NCBI GenBank assembly: GCA_963751105.1
Contig: CAVVTG010000002.1
Location: 2,728,001-2,792,000 of the forward strand
Length of the DNA: 64,000 nucleotides
Reading direction: 5' to 3'
DNA from: JACVRW01 sp963751105
GTDB taxonomy: Bacteria > Actinomycetota > Thermoleophilia > Solirubrobacterales > Thermoleophilaceae
Both the position numbers and the translations under genes were made by a program. The notes below the pieces were generated by a model. That model was given only the letters and a program-made list of their open reading frames with translations, made no database searches and was not told the origin of the DNA. Below, piece by piece: positions 31,821 through 40,333 of this stretch (position 1 is its first letter; each line of letters begins with the position of its first letter).

Positions 31821-33352
31821 TCCTCGCCTCCGCTCGCGTAGTCCACGATCGACTTGTCGATCAACCACTCCACCGGCGACTTGTCGTCGGTGTAGACCTC
31901 GCCGCCGCGCAGCGGCGCCTCGAGTCGCCCGGCCGCGGCCAGGGCCGTGCTGCGCAGGCCCACGGGAAGGTTCGGCACGGCGTCGCGCAGCCGCTCCGCG
32001 GACAGCTGCCTATCGGAGGCGACAATCAGGGTGTTGGTCGACTCGATCGGGTCGCGCAGCAGATTCGGGAACACGTCGCCGATCGTGGCGGTGAGCACCT
32101 TCTCGAGATCGTCCTGACCCTCGGGATGGCCGGCGTTGACGATGAGCACGCCGCCGGGCTTCAGGCGGTCTCGCACCGTCTCGAAGAACTCCTTGGTGGT
32201 GAGATAAAAGGGGATGTAGGGCTGGCGGTAGGCGTCGACGGAGATCACGTCGTAGCGGGCGTCGGTCCGGCGCAGGTAGGGGCGCGCGTCCTCGTGGTAG
32301 AGGTGCAGACGCGGGTTGTTCATGTCGAAGTACTCGCGTCCGATGTCGGACAGCTCGCGGTCGATCTCCACGCCGTCCACACGGGTGCCGGGAAAGAACT
32401 CCTCGTAGGCGCGCGCGGTGGTGCCGGCGGCGTTGCCGAGAATGGCCACGCGCCTCGGCGGACCGTCGCGGCCGGCCAGGTGCAGGACCAGGTGGCCGTC
32501 CCAGACGTCGCCGGTCAGCACCGAGCTCGGGTAGCGCGGACCGTCCCGGCCGGGCTCGCACTCCGCCTCGCACACCGAGTGCTGGGCCTGGCCCTCGTTG
32601 AGCTCGAGCGTCCGCTTGCCGTCGTCGTACTCCACCACGCGCGCGTACTGGTACTCGGTCTCGGCCTCGTGGATGACCCGGCCGCTGCCCTCGGTGTCGG
32701 CCTTGAGCGTTCCCACCGGCAGCGCGATGAGGACCGCGATCAGCCCGGGCGCGAGCGCCCAGCGGCGCACGGGGCGCAGCCCGGCGACGGCGGTCACCGC
32801 GATGGCCAGGGCGAAGATGAGAAACGTCCTGCGCGTGCCCACCAGCGGGATGAGCAGGAGCGCGGACAGCAGCGTCCCCACCAGCGACCCTGCCGTCGAC
32901 AGCGCGTAGAGGCGTCCGGCCACCGTGCCCGCCTCCTCCACCGACGACACGCCCAGCCGGATGGCGTAGGGCGACACCGCGCCGAGCAGCAGCACCGGCA
33001 CGGCCACCAGCACGAGCACGCCGAGCAGCGAGCCGACGAAGGCCCCGGCCGAGATCTCGTCGAGCGCGTCGACCGCGATCTCGAGCATCGGATCGGCCAC
33101 GAAGGGCACCAGCGCCAGCAGCCCGGCGGCGATCAGGGCCAGCAGGCACAGGCCGCGCATGGTCGGGTTGCGATCGGCCATCCGCCCGCCGAGCCAGTAG
33201 CCCAGCGACAGGGCCACCAGCACGATCCCGATCGTGTTGGCCCAGACGATCGTCGACGCGCCGAAGTAGGGGGCGAGCAGTCGCACGGCGGCGATCTCCG
33301 CGCCGAGTGAACCCGTCCCCACCACGAACACGAGGAAGGGCAGAGGCGGCAT
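31817..33352 (-). CDS. Fused MFS/spermidine synthase-like protein
   Basis: 511 residues. The N-terminal half (1-215) has about seven TM segments with FGASTIVWANTIGIVLVALSLGYWLGG, the rest is a soluble spermidine-synthase fold: AILGNAAGTTARAYEEFFPG (nucleotide-binding loop, about 305) and DVISVDAYRQPYIPFYLTTKEFF (about 375). In characterised relatives the transfer activity is often unproven and several polyamine-binding residues are changed; here the GGGDG loop reads GNAAG. A membrane-linked aminopropyl- or methyltransferase-like role is inference. Confidence 0.85.
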   Translation of the reverse strand: MPPLPFLVFVVGTGSLGAEIAAVRLLAPYFGASTIVWANTIGIVLVALSLGYWLGGRMADRNPTMRGLCLLALIAAGLLALVPFVADPMLEIAVDALDEISAGAFVGSLLGVLVLVAVPVLLLGAVSPYAIRLGVSSVEEAGTVAGRLYALSTAGSLVGTLLSALLLIPLVGTRRTFLIFALAIAVTAVAGLRPVRRWALAPGLIAVLIALPVGTLKADTEGSGRVIHEAETEYQYARVVEYDDGKRTLELNEGQAQHSVCEAECEPGRDGPRYPSSVLTGDVWDGHLVLHLAGRDGPPRRVAILGNAAGTTARAYEEFFPGTRVDGVEIDRELSDIGREYFDMNNPRLHLYHEDARPYLRRTDARYDVISVDAYRQPYIPFYLTTKEFFETVRDRLKPGGVLIVNAGHPEGQDDLEKVLTATIGDVFPNLLRDPIESTNTLIVASDRQLSAERLRDAVPNLPVGLRSTALAAAGRLEAPLRGGEVYTDDKSPVEWLIDKSIVDYASGGED

Positions 33353-33385
33353 TGCGCCGCTCAGACTAGCTGGGAGCGATGAGTG

Positions 33386-35458
33386 CTAAGGCGCCCCGGT
33401 GAAACCCCGGGCGTAGCAGGGCTTTCCGCCGCAGACGTCCACGATCCGGCCCCCGACCTTCAGGAACTCCGACTTCTGCACGCGGGCGCTCACCTCGTTG
33501 CGCGGCGCGCCGTGCGGGTCCTCGCCCTCGCCGGGCGGAGTGTTGGTCAGTGGCGGCGGCCCCGTGCCCTCCACCTCGGTGCCCACGGTCCGGATCGGTC
33601 CGGTGTCCCACCACACCACACCAGAGCCGGTGGACGGCAGGCTGAGCGTCTTGAGCCCCCACCACGGGTTGGAGAAGGGGGAGCGTCCTGGGTCGAGCGC
33701 GGGCTGGCGGATGCGCGCCCCGAAGGTGCGGGCCATGACCGACGTGGTGAAGTCGGCCACCTGGTGATCGCCGAAGGCCACGTGCATGAGCACGTTGTGC
33801 TTCGGGGTGTTGGGCAGCGGCTTCGCCGTGATGTGATGCGCGTAGCCGTTCGCCTCGCCGCGGTCCCACAGCAGCTGGATCTGCGACAGCCAGAGCTGGC
33901 GCTCGAGCTCGTTCGGATAGCCACCGTAGAGGATGGGCTCGTAGGCGTCGAAGTCGACGCTGCGCTGCAGCAGCGTCGAGTAGTTCATGCCGGGAACGCC
34001 CAGTACCGCGCGGTCGAAGTCCGGAGCGAGGGCGGTGAGCGCGCCGCCCATGATGCCGCCCTGCGAGTTGCCGTCGAAATAGAGGCGCTGCGTGTCGATC
34101 ACACTCTGGCCGTTCTTCTGGAACGCCGGATGCGACGACAGGCCCTGCGGGTGGATCGTTGCCCTCCCCAGGAACATCTGCTGGAGGAAGCCCTGCTGCA
34201 TCCGATCGACCAGGGTGTTGAAGTTGGACAGGTCGGGGAGGACGGCGGTGATCAGGTGCTCCAGGTCCTGCCGTGCGAAGCCCGCCCAGTCGGTGGCGCA
34301 GAACACGAAGTTGTGCTCGTTCGACATCGACTCGACGTTCCCGGCGTCGATCTCGGTCGCCGCGCCGAGCAGGCCATGCCCGTACAGACCCGGCCGTGCC
34401 TTCGGAGGGGCGGCCGGATCGAGCGCCGACCGCGGGATCTGGCAGACGTAGGTGAACTCGGTGGCACCCCGCTGCTGCGGCCGGCCCTTTGAGTCGAGCT
34501 CGAAGCGGCCGCCGGGCTCACAACCGTTGGTCAAGAAACAGGGCACGGTGATCCGGCCCACTATCCGCCGCGCGATGCGCGGGTTCTGCGTCGCGGTGTA
34601 GTCCGTTACGAGGTCGACCGTGAACGCCGGCGAGCGGCCCTGCACCTGGAGGTCGGCGAGGTTCGTGTCGCCGAGAGCGCGGAACGCGCGATCGCGGATG
34701 TGCAGGGCGCGTCCGGCCAAGCTCTCCTGGCTGGCGACGGTGAAGTCCCAGGCCAGGTGCAGGTTGCCGCGCCGGACGCCCGACTTGCGCAGCCGCGCGA
34801 ACAGCTCCTCGAAGTGCTCGCGGCGGCGCTCCACGAGCCGCCGGCGGGTGGGGAGCCGGTCGCGGTAGAGGCGGAAGTTCTTGCTCGCGGGAATGGTCTG
34901 GCCGCCCGCGTTCTTCAGGTTGCGCAGGGCCACGATGTAGCGCGCGCCTTCCTTGAAGTTCTTGCCCGGCCGGATGATCAGCACGCGATCGCCGGGGTTC
35001 TCCGGGTTCGAGTCGATCTCGGCCCAGACCGGATGGCGATTGCCGGTGCGAGCATTGATGACCACCACCGGCGAGCGCTTGGCCAGGCTCTTCGAGAGGT
35101 CGCCGATCGGCGGGAGCTTGCTCTTGGCCGCCGCCTCGAGGGTCTCGAGGCCGGGCACCTTGGTGAGCAGCATCGAGCCCGGGCTGAAGCCGTCGGCGCG
35201 GTTCATGTCGCGCGGGCTGATGGGCGTGCCGTCCTTGTTCTTCGGCATGGAGGCGAGCTTGAGGTTCAGCCGCCGGCCGGTCTCCGAAGAGCGGTCGCTC
35301 TTGGTGAAGAGATCGTTGGGCCACGGATAGAGGCAGACCGCGGGGTCGGTGAAGTCGCAGCGCTTGGAGGGCCTCGACCCCTGGGCGCCGGCGAAGCTCG
35401 GAAGGGCCAGGACGACAAGCAGGGCCGCGGCCAGGGCGGCGCAGGAAGCTCTCCTCAT
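33386..35458 (-). CDS. Large secreted alpha/beta-hydrolase-like protein
   Basis: 690 residues with a signal peptide (residues 1-25, cleavage after SFAGA). It lacks any catalogued catalytic domain I can name, but GNSQGG (about residue 475) is a classic nucleophile-elbow sequence, preceded by RLYFD and followed by IMGGAL. Six or more Cys (KRCDFTDPAVC, TVPCFLTNGCEPG, CGGKPC) suggest extracellular disulfides. GLYGHGLLGAATEI near 370 could form an oxyanion turn. Possibly an exported esterase or peptidase; acid and His partners not assigned. Confidence 0.75.
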   Translation of the reverse strand: MRRASCAALAAALLVVLALPSFAGAQGSRPSKRCDFTDPAVCLYPWPNDLFTKSDRSSETGRRLNLKLASMPKNKDGTPISPRDMNRADGFSPGSMLLTKVPGLETLEAAAKSKLPPIGDLSKSLAKRSPVVVINARTGNRHPVWAEIDSNPENPGDRVLIIRPGKNFKEGARYIVALRNLKNAGGQTIPASKNFRLYRDRLPTRRRLVERRREHFEELFARLRKSGVRRGNLHLAWDFTVASQESLAGRALHIRDRAFRALGDTNLADLQVQGRSPAFTVDLVTDYTATQNPRIARRIVGRITVPCFLTNGCEPGGRFELDSKGRPQQRGATEFTYVCQIPRSALDPAAPPKARPGLYGHGLLGAATEIDAGNVESMSNEHNFVFCATDWAGFARQDLEHLITAVLPDLSNFNTLVDRMQQGFLQQMFLGRATIHPQGLSSHPAFQKNGQSVIDTQRLYFDGNSQGGIMGGALTALAPDFDRAVLGVPGMNYSTLLQRSVDFDAYEPILYGGYPNELERQLWLSQIQLLWDRGEANGYAHHITAKPLPNTPKHNVLMHVAFGDHQVADFTTSVMARTFGARIRQPALDPGRSPFSNPWWGLKTLSLPSTGSGVVWWDTGPIRTVGTEVEGTGPPPLTNTPPGEGEDPHGAPRNEVSARVQKSEFLKVGGRIVDVCGGKPCYARGFTGAP

Positions 35459-35467
35459 AGGCGGGCC

Positions 35468-35528
35468 ATCCTAAGCGCAGGCGCTCCGTTTTCGCCACCT
35501 CGGTTCCGACCTGCGCCGGTCGTAGGCT
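35468..35528. promoter_or_regulatory. Divergent leaderless -10 elements for the secreted hydrolase and bioA
   Basis: Leftward TAGGAT (35468-35473) ends 9 nt from ATG 35458; rightward TAGGCT (35523-35528) ends 8 nt from ATG 35537. Neither start has a ribosome site. Confidence 0.45.
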
Positions 35529-35536
35529 CGGCCGCC

Positions 35537-36826
35537 ATGGATCTCGCCGCCGCCGACCGCGCTCATCTCTGGCACCCGTTCACCCAGCAGCGCGGCTGGG
35601 CCACCGAGCCGCCGGTGATCGTGGAGAGCGGCGAGGGCACGGACCTGATCGACGTGGACGGGCGGCGCTACATCGACGGGGTGTCCTCGCTCTGGTGCAC
35701 CGTGCACGGGCACCGGCACCCCCGCATCGATGCCGCGGTGCGCGACCAGCTCGACCGGGTCGCCCACTCCACCATGCTCGGCCTGTCGCACCGGCCCGCG
35801 ATCGAGCTGGCCTCGCGGCTCGTGGAGATCGCGCCCGCCGGGCTCACGCGCGCCTTCTTCTCGGACTCGGGCTCTACGGCCACCGAGATCGCACTGAAGA
35901 TGGCCTTCCAGTACTGGCAGCAGCGCGGTGAGCGGCGCACGCGCTTCGTCTCGCTCGACATGGCCTACCACGGCGACACGGTGGGAGCGGTGTCGGTGGG
36001 CGGAATCGACCTCTTCCACACGATGTACCGCCCGCTGCTGTTCGACACGCTCAGGGCCGCGCCGGGCGACCTGGATGCCATGGAGGCGCTGCTGCGCGAC
36101 CATGGCGGCGAGCTGGCGGCGGTGATCATGGAGCCGCTCGTCCAGGGAGCGGCCGGCATGCTCGTCCACCCCGAGGGCTACCTGCGCGGGGTGCGCGAGC
36201 TGTGCGACCGCCACGACGTGCTGCTGATCCTCGACGAGGTGGCCACCGGCTTCGGACGCACGGGGCGCATGTTCGCCTGCCAGCACGAGCAGGTGGCACC
36301 CGACCTGCTCTGCCTGGCCAAGGGCATCACCGGCGGCTACCTGCCGCTCGCGGCCACGCTGGCCACCGAGGAGATCTACGAGGGCTTCCTGGGCGAGTTC
36401 GAGGAGTTCCGCACCTTCTTCCACGGCCACACCTACACCGGCAACCCGCTGGCCTGCGCCGCGGCGCTCGCGAGCCTGGACGTGTTCGAGGAGGAGCGCA
36501 CACTGAAGACGCTCGAGCCCAAGATCGAGCTGCTCGGGTCGCTGCTCGCCCCGGTAGCGGCACACCCCGCGGTGCGCGAGGTCCGGCGCGTGGGCTTCAT
36601 GGTGGGGATCGAGCTCGACGAGCACCCGCTGGCCTCCCGCATGGGCCACCGCGTGACGATGGAGGCCCGCCGCCGCGGAGCGATCATCCGCCCGCTGGGC
36701 GATGTGGTGGTTCTGATGCCCCCGCTCGCGATCTCCGCGGACGACCTGACGAGGCTGGTGTCGATCACGGCCGCCGCGATCGACTCCGCCACCTCGGCCG
36801 GGCTGGATCTGGAGACCGCGGCGTAG
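35537..36826 (+). CDS. bioA: Adenosylmethionine-8-amino-7-oxononanoate aminotransferase
   Basis: PLP class III aminotransferase making 7,8-diaminopelargonate from KAPA with SAM as amino donor. 429 residues. HLWHPFTQQ at the N-terminus (BioA hallmark, absent from other omega-transaminases), SGSTATEIALKMA near 117, DEVATGFGRTG near 234 and the PLP lysine K262 in LAKGITGG. It stands apart from bioB-bioF and bioD. A long hairpin follows the gene. Confidence 0.93.
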   Translation: MDLAAADRAHLWHPFTQQRGWATEPPVIVESGEGTDLIDVDGRRYIDGVSSLWCTVHGHRHPRIDAAVRDQLDRVAHSTMLGLSHRPAIELASRLVEIAPAGLTRAFFSDSGSTATEIALKMAFQYWQQRGERRTRFVSLDMAYHGDTVGAVSVGGIDLFHTMYRPLLFDTLRAAPGDLDAMEALLRDHGGELAAVIMEPLVQGAAGMLVHPEGYLRGVRELCDRHDVLLILDEVATGFGRTGRMFACQHEQVAPDLLCLAKGITGGYLPLAATLATEEIYEGFLGEFEEFRTFFHGHTYTGNPLACAAALASLDVFEEERTLKTLEPKIELLGSLLAPVAAHPAVREVRRVGFMVGIELDEHPLASRMGHRVTMEARRRGAIIRPLGDVVVLMPPLAISADDLTRLVSITAAAIDSATSAGLDLETAA

Positions 36827-36836
36827 GGCTACTCGG

Positions 36837-36885
36837 CGACCGTGTGACGTTGACGCTCTATGACGACGTCAATGTCACATGGTCG
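36837..36885 (+). terminator. 19-bp hairpin after bioA
   Basis: Left arm 36837-36855 pairs along its full length with 36867-36885 in RNA read rightwards, using two G-U pairs (36842/36880, 36849/36873), with an 11-nt loop. In the opposite transcript those pairs become A-C mismatches, so the structure belongs to the bioA message. The core TGACGACGTCA (36861-36871) is a second, competing palindrome. Starts 10 nt after the bioA stop; no U-run. Confidence 0.6.
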
Positions 36886-36903
36886 GCCCGGAGCGCCGCC
36901 CGC

Positions 36904-37086
36904 CTACCCCTCGTACAGCTCGAAGTCCTTCTTGCGCGCGCCGCAGACCGGACAGAACCAGTCGTCCGGGATGTCGTCGAACGCGGTGCCCGCGGGAATG
37001 CCGCCGTCGGGATCGCCCTCGGCGGGGTCGTAGATGAAGCCGCACGAGGTGCAGATCCATTGCTGGGCGGTGGCGGTCTCGCTCAC
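36904..37086 (-). CDS. Rubredoxin
   Basis: Single-iron electron carrier, 60 residues. The four iron-binding Cys are C12, C15 (ICTSCG) and C45, C48 (FCPVCG), with YDPAEGDPDGGIPAGT between, standard spacing. The neighbours do not reveal its partner; alkane or fatty-acid monooxygenases and flavoproteins are usual ones. GTG 37086 start with a leaderless -10. Confidence 0.93.
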   Translation of the reverse strand: MSETATAQQWICTSCGFIYDPAEGDPDGGIPAGTAFDDIPDDWFCPVCGARKKDFELYEG

Positions 37087-37095
37087 GGGCCGGGA

Positions 37096-37121
37096 AGCCT
37101 AGATGATCGCGCCGGTAGGCT
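37096..37121. promoter_or_regulatory. Divergent leaderless TAGGCT elements, rubredoxin and Nudix
   Basis: The same hexamer, TAGGCT, serves both directions: 37096-37101 on the minus strand ends 9 nt from GTG 37086, and 37116-37121 on the plus strand ends 6 nt from GTG 37128. Confidence 0.5.
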
Positions 37122-37127
37122 GGCGCC

Positions 37128-37748
37128 GTGCGTGTGGACCGCCCGCCGCCGGGGGAGGAGCTCAATCCGGGCGAGTTGACCGATGCGCGCCGGGCAGCGT
37201 CGCTGATCCTGCTGGTCGACGGACGGGAGGGGCCCGAGGTGCTGTTGGTGGAGCGCAATCCCGAGCAGCGCTTCATGGGTGGCGCATGGGTCTTCCCGGG
37301 AGGCTCCGTGCACGACGAGGACGCCGATCTCGAGGCCACCGCCCGGCGAGAGCTGGCCGAGGAGGCGGGTGTGGATCTGGCACCTGAGGTCGAGCTGGTG
37401 CCCTTCTCGCGCTGGATCACGCCGATCGAGGTGAAGACTCGCTTCGACACGTGGTTCTTCGCCGCCGAAGCGCCCGCCGGCACGGAGGCCACGGCCGACG
37501 GCAGCGAATGCGTGGACGCGCGCTGGCTGCGACCGGCCGACGCTCTCGCCGCCTCCACGCGCGACGAGTTGATGCTCGTGTTCCCCACCATCAAGCACCT
37601 GGAGCTGCTGGCCGAGGCGAGCTCGGTGGCCGAGCTGCTGGCCGCCGCGCGCAGCCGCCCCGTGGTGCCGATCCTGCCGAAGGTCGCCGTGCGCGACGGG
37701 GCCGCCGAGGTCCTGCTGCCCGGAGACCCCGGCTACGACGAGGCCTGA
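37128..37748 (+). CDS. Nudix hydrolase (NUDT7/19-like box)
   Basis: 206 residues; hydrolyses a nucleoside-diphosphate-linked compound (CoA, NAD or similar). The box GGSVHDED...RRELAEEAGVD (about 52-77) has the REL-EEAG core but two extra residues between the first Glu and REL compared with GX5EX7RE, as in NUDT19-type coenzyme A diphosphatases. FSRWITPIEVKTRFDTWFF after it (about 88) is typical of this group. Start GTG 37128. Confidence 0.85.
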   Translation: MRVDRPPPGEELNPGELTDARRAASLILLVDGREGPEVLLVERNPEQRFMGGAWVFPGGSVHDEDADLEATARRELAEEAGVDLAPEVELVPFSRWITPIEVKTRFDTWFFAAEAPAGTEATADGSECVDARWLRPADALAASTRDELMLVFPTIKHLELLAEASSVAELLAAARSRPVVPILPKVAVRDGAAEVLLPGDPGYDEA

Positions 37749-37798
37749 GCGCCGAGCGGGGACCGCAACCGTGGCGGGCCAGCATTGTTCTTGAGGCG

Positions 37799-38593
37799 GT
37801 GAGGCACAGCGCAACCATCCTCGCGGTCACGGCCGTGCTGCTCGGCCTGCTGGCCACGATGGCCCTTGCCGGCACACTGGTGGGCACGGACGCCGCCGAT
37901 CAGCTGCCGGGCACCGAGGGCCCGGACCAGATCTACGGCGAGGTCGGCAACGACACCATTCTGGGAGCCGGCGGTGGGGACTACCTCGAGGCCGGTCCCG
38001 GCGACGACGAGATCGGAGGTGGCGGCGGCCTCGACCTGGTGATCGGGGGCACCGGAGCCGATCGGATCGACGCGGGCGGCGGCGACGACGTGGTCTACGC
38101 CGGGGCCGGCGAGGACACGGTCCTGGGCGGGCAGGGCGGCGACACCCTCTTCGGCCAAGCGGATGCGGACCGGCTCTTCGGCGGCTCGGGCCGCGACCGC
38201 ATCTACGCCACCCTGGGCGGCGACTTCGTGGACGCGGGCTCGAGCGCGGACCGCATCAGCGCCGAGGGCGGCGGCACCACGATCCTGGCGGGGGGCGGGG
38301 ACGACGTGGTCAGCGGCACCGGTGGCTCGCTCGAGGTGCAGGGCGGCGCGGGAAGTGACCGCATCCGGACCGGCGAGGGGGCCGACACCGTCACGGGTGG
38401 CCGGGGAAGCGACGCCGTCGACTCGGGAGCGGGCAACGACACCGTCAAGACGGTGGACGACGCTCGCGACCGCATCAACTGTGGCGAGGGCGACGACGTG
38501 GCCGAGGTGGATCCTGCCGACCTGGTCACCGGTTGCGAGACCACGCGCCGCGTGCGCCGCGCCCGCGCGCGGAGAATCGGCCGAATCGGGTAG
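37799..38593 (+). CDS. Secreted RTX-type calcium-binding repeat protein
   Basis: 264 residues from GTG 37799. Signal peptide LAVTAVLLGLLATMALAG (cleavage near residue 27), then about 200 residues of GGxGxDxUx-type nonapeptides (GGGGDDVVYAGAGEDTV, GGQGGDTLFG, GGSGRDRIYA), the beta-roll that folds on binding Ca2+ outside the cell. A conserved last block INCGEGDDVAEVD...GCETTRRV with two Cys and a very basic tail closes the protein. No enzymatic domain. It sits between a Nudix and an epimerase gene; role unknown. Confidence 0.85.
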   Translation: MRHSATILAVTAVLLGLLATMALAGTLVGTDAADQLPGTEGPDQIYGEVGNDTILGAGGGDYLEAGPGDDEIGGGGGLDLVIGGTGADRIDAGGGDDVVYAGAGEDTVLGGQGGDTLFGQADADRLFGGSGRDRIYATLGGDFVDAGSSADRISAEGGGTTILAGGGDDVVSGTGGSLEVQGGAGSDRIRTGEGADTVTGGRGSDAVDSGAGNDTVKTVDDARDRINCGEGDDVAEVDPADLVTGCETTRRVRRARARRIGRIG

Positions 38594-38602
38594 AACCTCG
38601 CC

Positions 38603-39625
38603 ATGCCGGCCAGCGGGCTGAGCGTGGCGGTCACCGGCCCCACGGGCGATCTCGGGATCGCCATCGTCGACGCGCTCGAGCGCTCCCGCTCGGTCGACCG
38701 GATCGTGGGCATGGCGCGCCGCCCATTCGACCCGGCGGACAGGCGCTGGAAGAAGACCGAGTACCGCCAGGGCGACGTGACCGACCGCGCCGCCGTGCGC
38801 GACCTGGTCAAGCGCGCCGACGTGGTCGTGCATCTGGCCTTCGTGATCCTGAGCGCGAGCGAGGCCACGCGCGAGCTCAACGTGGAGGGCTCGCGACTCG
38901 TGTTCGAGGAGGCGGCCAGGGCCGGGGCGGATCGCATCTGTTACGCGTCGAGCGTGGCGGCCTACGGCTTCCACGACGACAATCCGGACTGGCTGACCGA
39001 GGACGTACCCGCCCGGGGCTCGAAGGAGCATCCCTACTCGCAGCAGAAGGCCGAGGTCGAGCGGGTGCTGGCCGAGGTGCTGCTGCGCAAACGGGGCACC
39101 GTGGCCTACGTGTTTCGTCCCTCCGTCGTGGCCGGCCCTCGGGCCCGCACCATGATCCAGGAGATCCCCTACTACCGGCTCAACGAGTCGATGCCCGATC
39201 CGGTGCGCCGCCTGCTCGGCCTGATGCCCGTGCTGCGACCGGTGATCCCCGACCCCGGCACGCGCTTCCAGCTCGTGCACGAGGACGACGTGGCGCGAGC
39301 CTTCGTGGCCGGGGTGCGCGGCCTCGGCGAGCCCGGTCCCTACAACCTGGCCGGTGGGGGCCTGCTGACCCTGGGCGACGTGGCCGACGCCCTGGGCTGG
39401 TACTCGGTGCCCGTGCCCCGCCAGCTCGTGGGCGCCACCGCCGAGGTCGTGACGCGGCTGCCGCTCGCTCCCGACTCGGTGGCCTGGATCCACTCGGTGC
39501 GAAAGCCGGTCCTCATGAAGACCGCGCGCGCCAAGCAGGAGCTGCGCTGGCGGCCGAAGCACACCGGCCGTGCCACGCTGCGGGAGATGGTGCGGGCGGA
39601 GCGCGAAGCGGTCTCGCCGCGCTAA
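38603..39625 (+). CDS. NAD-dependent epimerase/dehydratase (extended SDR)
   Basis: 340 residues. The NAD motif is TGPTGDLG (about 10-17, GxxGxxG), VVVHLAF near 73, and the catalytic YSQQK at about residue 141. The substrate pocket is like that of sugar-nucleotide epimerases or 3-beta-HSD-like reductases (VFRPSVVAGPRARTM). It starts 10 nt after the RTX gene. The 3' end meets the MFS pseudogene on the other strand. Confidence 0.85.
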   Translation: MPASGLSVAVTGPTGDLGIAIVDALERSRSVDRIVGMARRPFDPADRRWKKTEYRQGDVTDRAAVRDLVKRADVVVHLAFVILSASEATRELNVEGSRLVFEEAARAGADRICYASSVAAYGFHDDNPDWLTEDVPARGSKEHPYSQQKAEVERVLAEVLLRKRGTVAYVFRPSVVAGPRARTMIQEIPYYRLNESMPDPVRRLLGLMPVLRPVIPDPGTRFQLVHEDDVARAFVAGVRGLGEPGPYNLAGGGLLTLGDVADALGWYSVPVPRQLVGATAEVVTRLPLAPDSVAWIHSVRKPVLMKTARAKQELRWRPKHTGRATLREMVRAEREAVSPR

Positions 39626-40333
39626 CGCCCGGCAGGCTCGGCCGCGGCCGATGACGGCGACGGCGATGAAGGTGACCCTGTAGCCGTAGTTCGAAGCCTC
39701 CCCGCCACCACGATGTAGTCCAGCAGCTCGCGGTCGAGCGAGCTCGGCTTGAGACCGCTGGCCTCGGCCGACTGCAGCGTGTCGCGCACCGCGGTACCGC
39801 TCCGCGCCGTGAGCTTGGGCAGCGAGCTGGCGTCCACGCGCTCGGTGAGCTGATCGACGGACGTGGTGTGGAAGACCGAGTACAGGACGGCGATGCCGAG
39901 CGCGCCGCCGAGCGCTTGTCGGGGGGGAGGCCGAGTTGACGATGGCCACGGTGTTCGGGAGCATCAGCGCGCCGCCGGCTCCCTGGGCCACCCGGGCGGC
40001 CAGCAGCACCTCGAAGTCGGGCGCCAGGCCCCCGACCACCGAGGCGATGACGAAGGTGAGCGCACCGGCGATGAACACCCGGCGCCGCCCGACGAGGTCT
40101 ACGAGGCGCCCGCCGAACACCAGCAGCCCGGCCAGCGGCAGGAGGCTCCCGTTGAGCACCCACTGCACCTCCTGCGAGCCCACCCCGAACGTCTTCATGA
40201 TGTCGGGCAGCGCCAGCGGAACGGCGGTCTGATCGACGAGGATCATCGCGTTGGCCGCCGTCATGGCGGCCAGCACGACGCTCAGGCGAGTAGCTCCCGA
40301 AGCGCTAGAGGGCCCGCCGGTAGAGCTCGGCAT
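39622..40333 (-). pseudogene. Decayed MFS (DHA2/EmrB-QacA type) drug transporter
   Basis: The first 115 codons from ATG 40333 encode TM1-TM4 of a 14-TM transporter (DQTAVPLALPDIMKTFG, GRLVDLVGRRRVFIAG, NTVAIVNSASPP). The reading then changes frame and continues as GALGIAVLYSVFHTTSV, a sequence of the second-last TM segments, and SLDRELLDYIVVA; one more frame change is needed for EASNYGYRVTFIAVAVIG. About 300 central residues are gone. The gene cannot make a transporter. It overlaps the alcohol dehydrogenase stop by 29 nt. Confidence 0.82.

Noticed and set aside
37799..38593. GGxGxD repeats as a DNA tandem repeat or CRISPR-like array
   Set aside because: The repetition is at protein level only; codons vary and there are no constant repeats with unique spacers.
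37733..39621. Long minus-strand frame continuing from the MFS pseudogene under the epimerase and RTX genes
   Set aside because: Antisense shadow with His/Gly/Arg-rich sequence; only the part above 39622 resembles a protein family.
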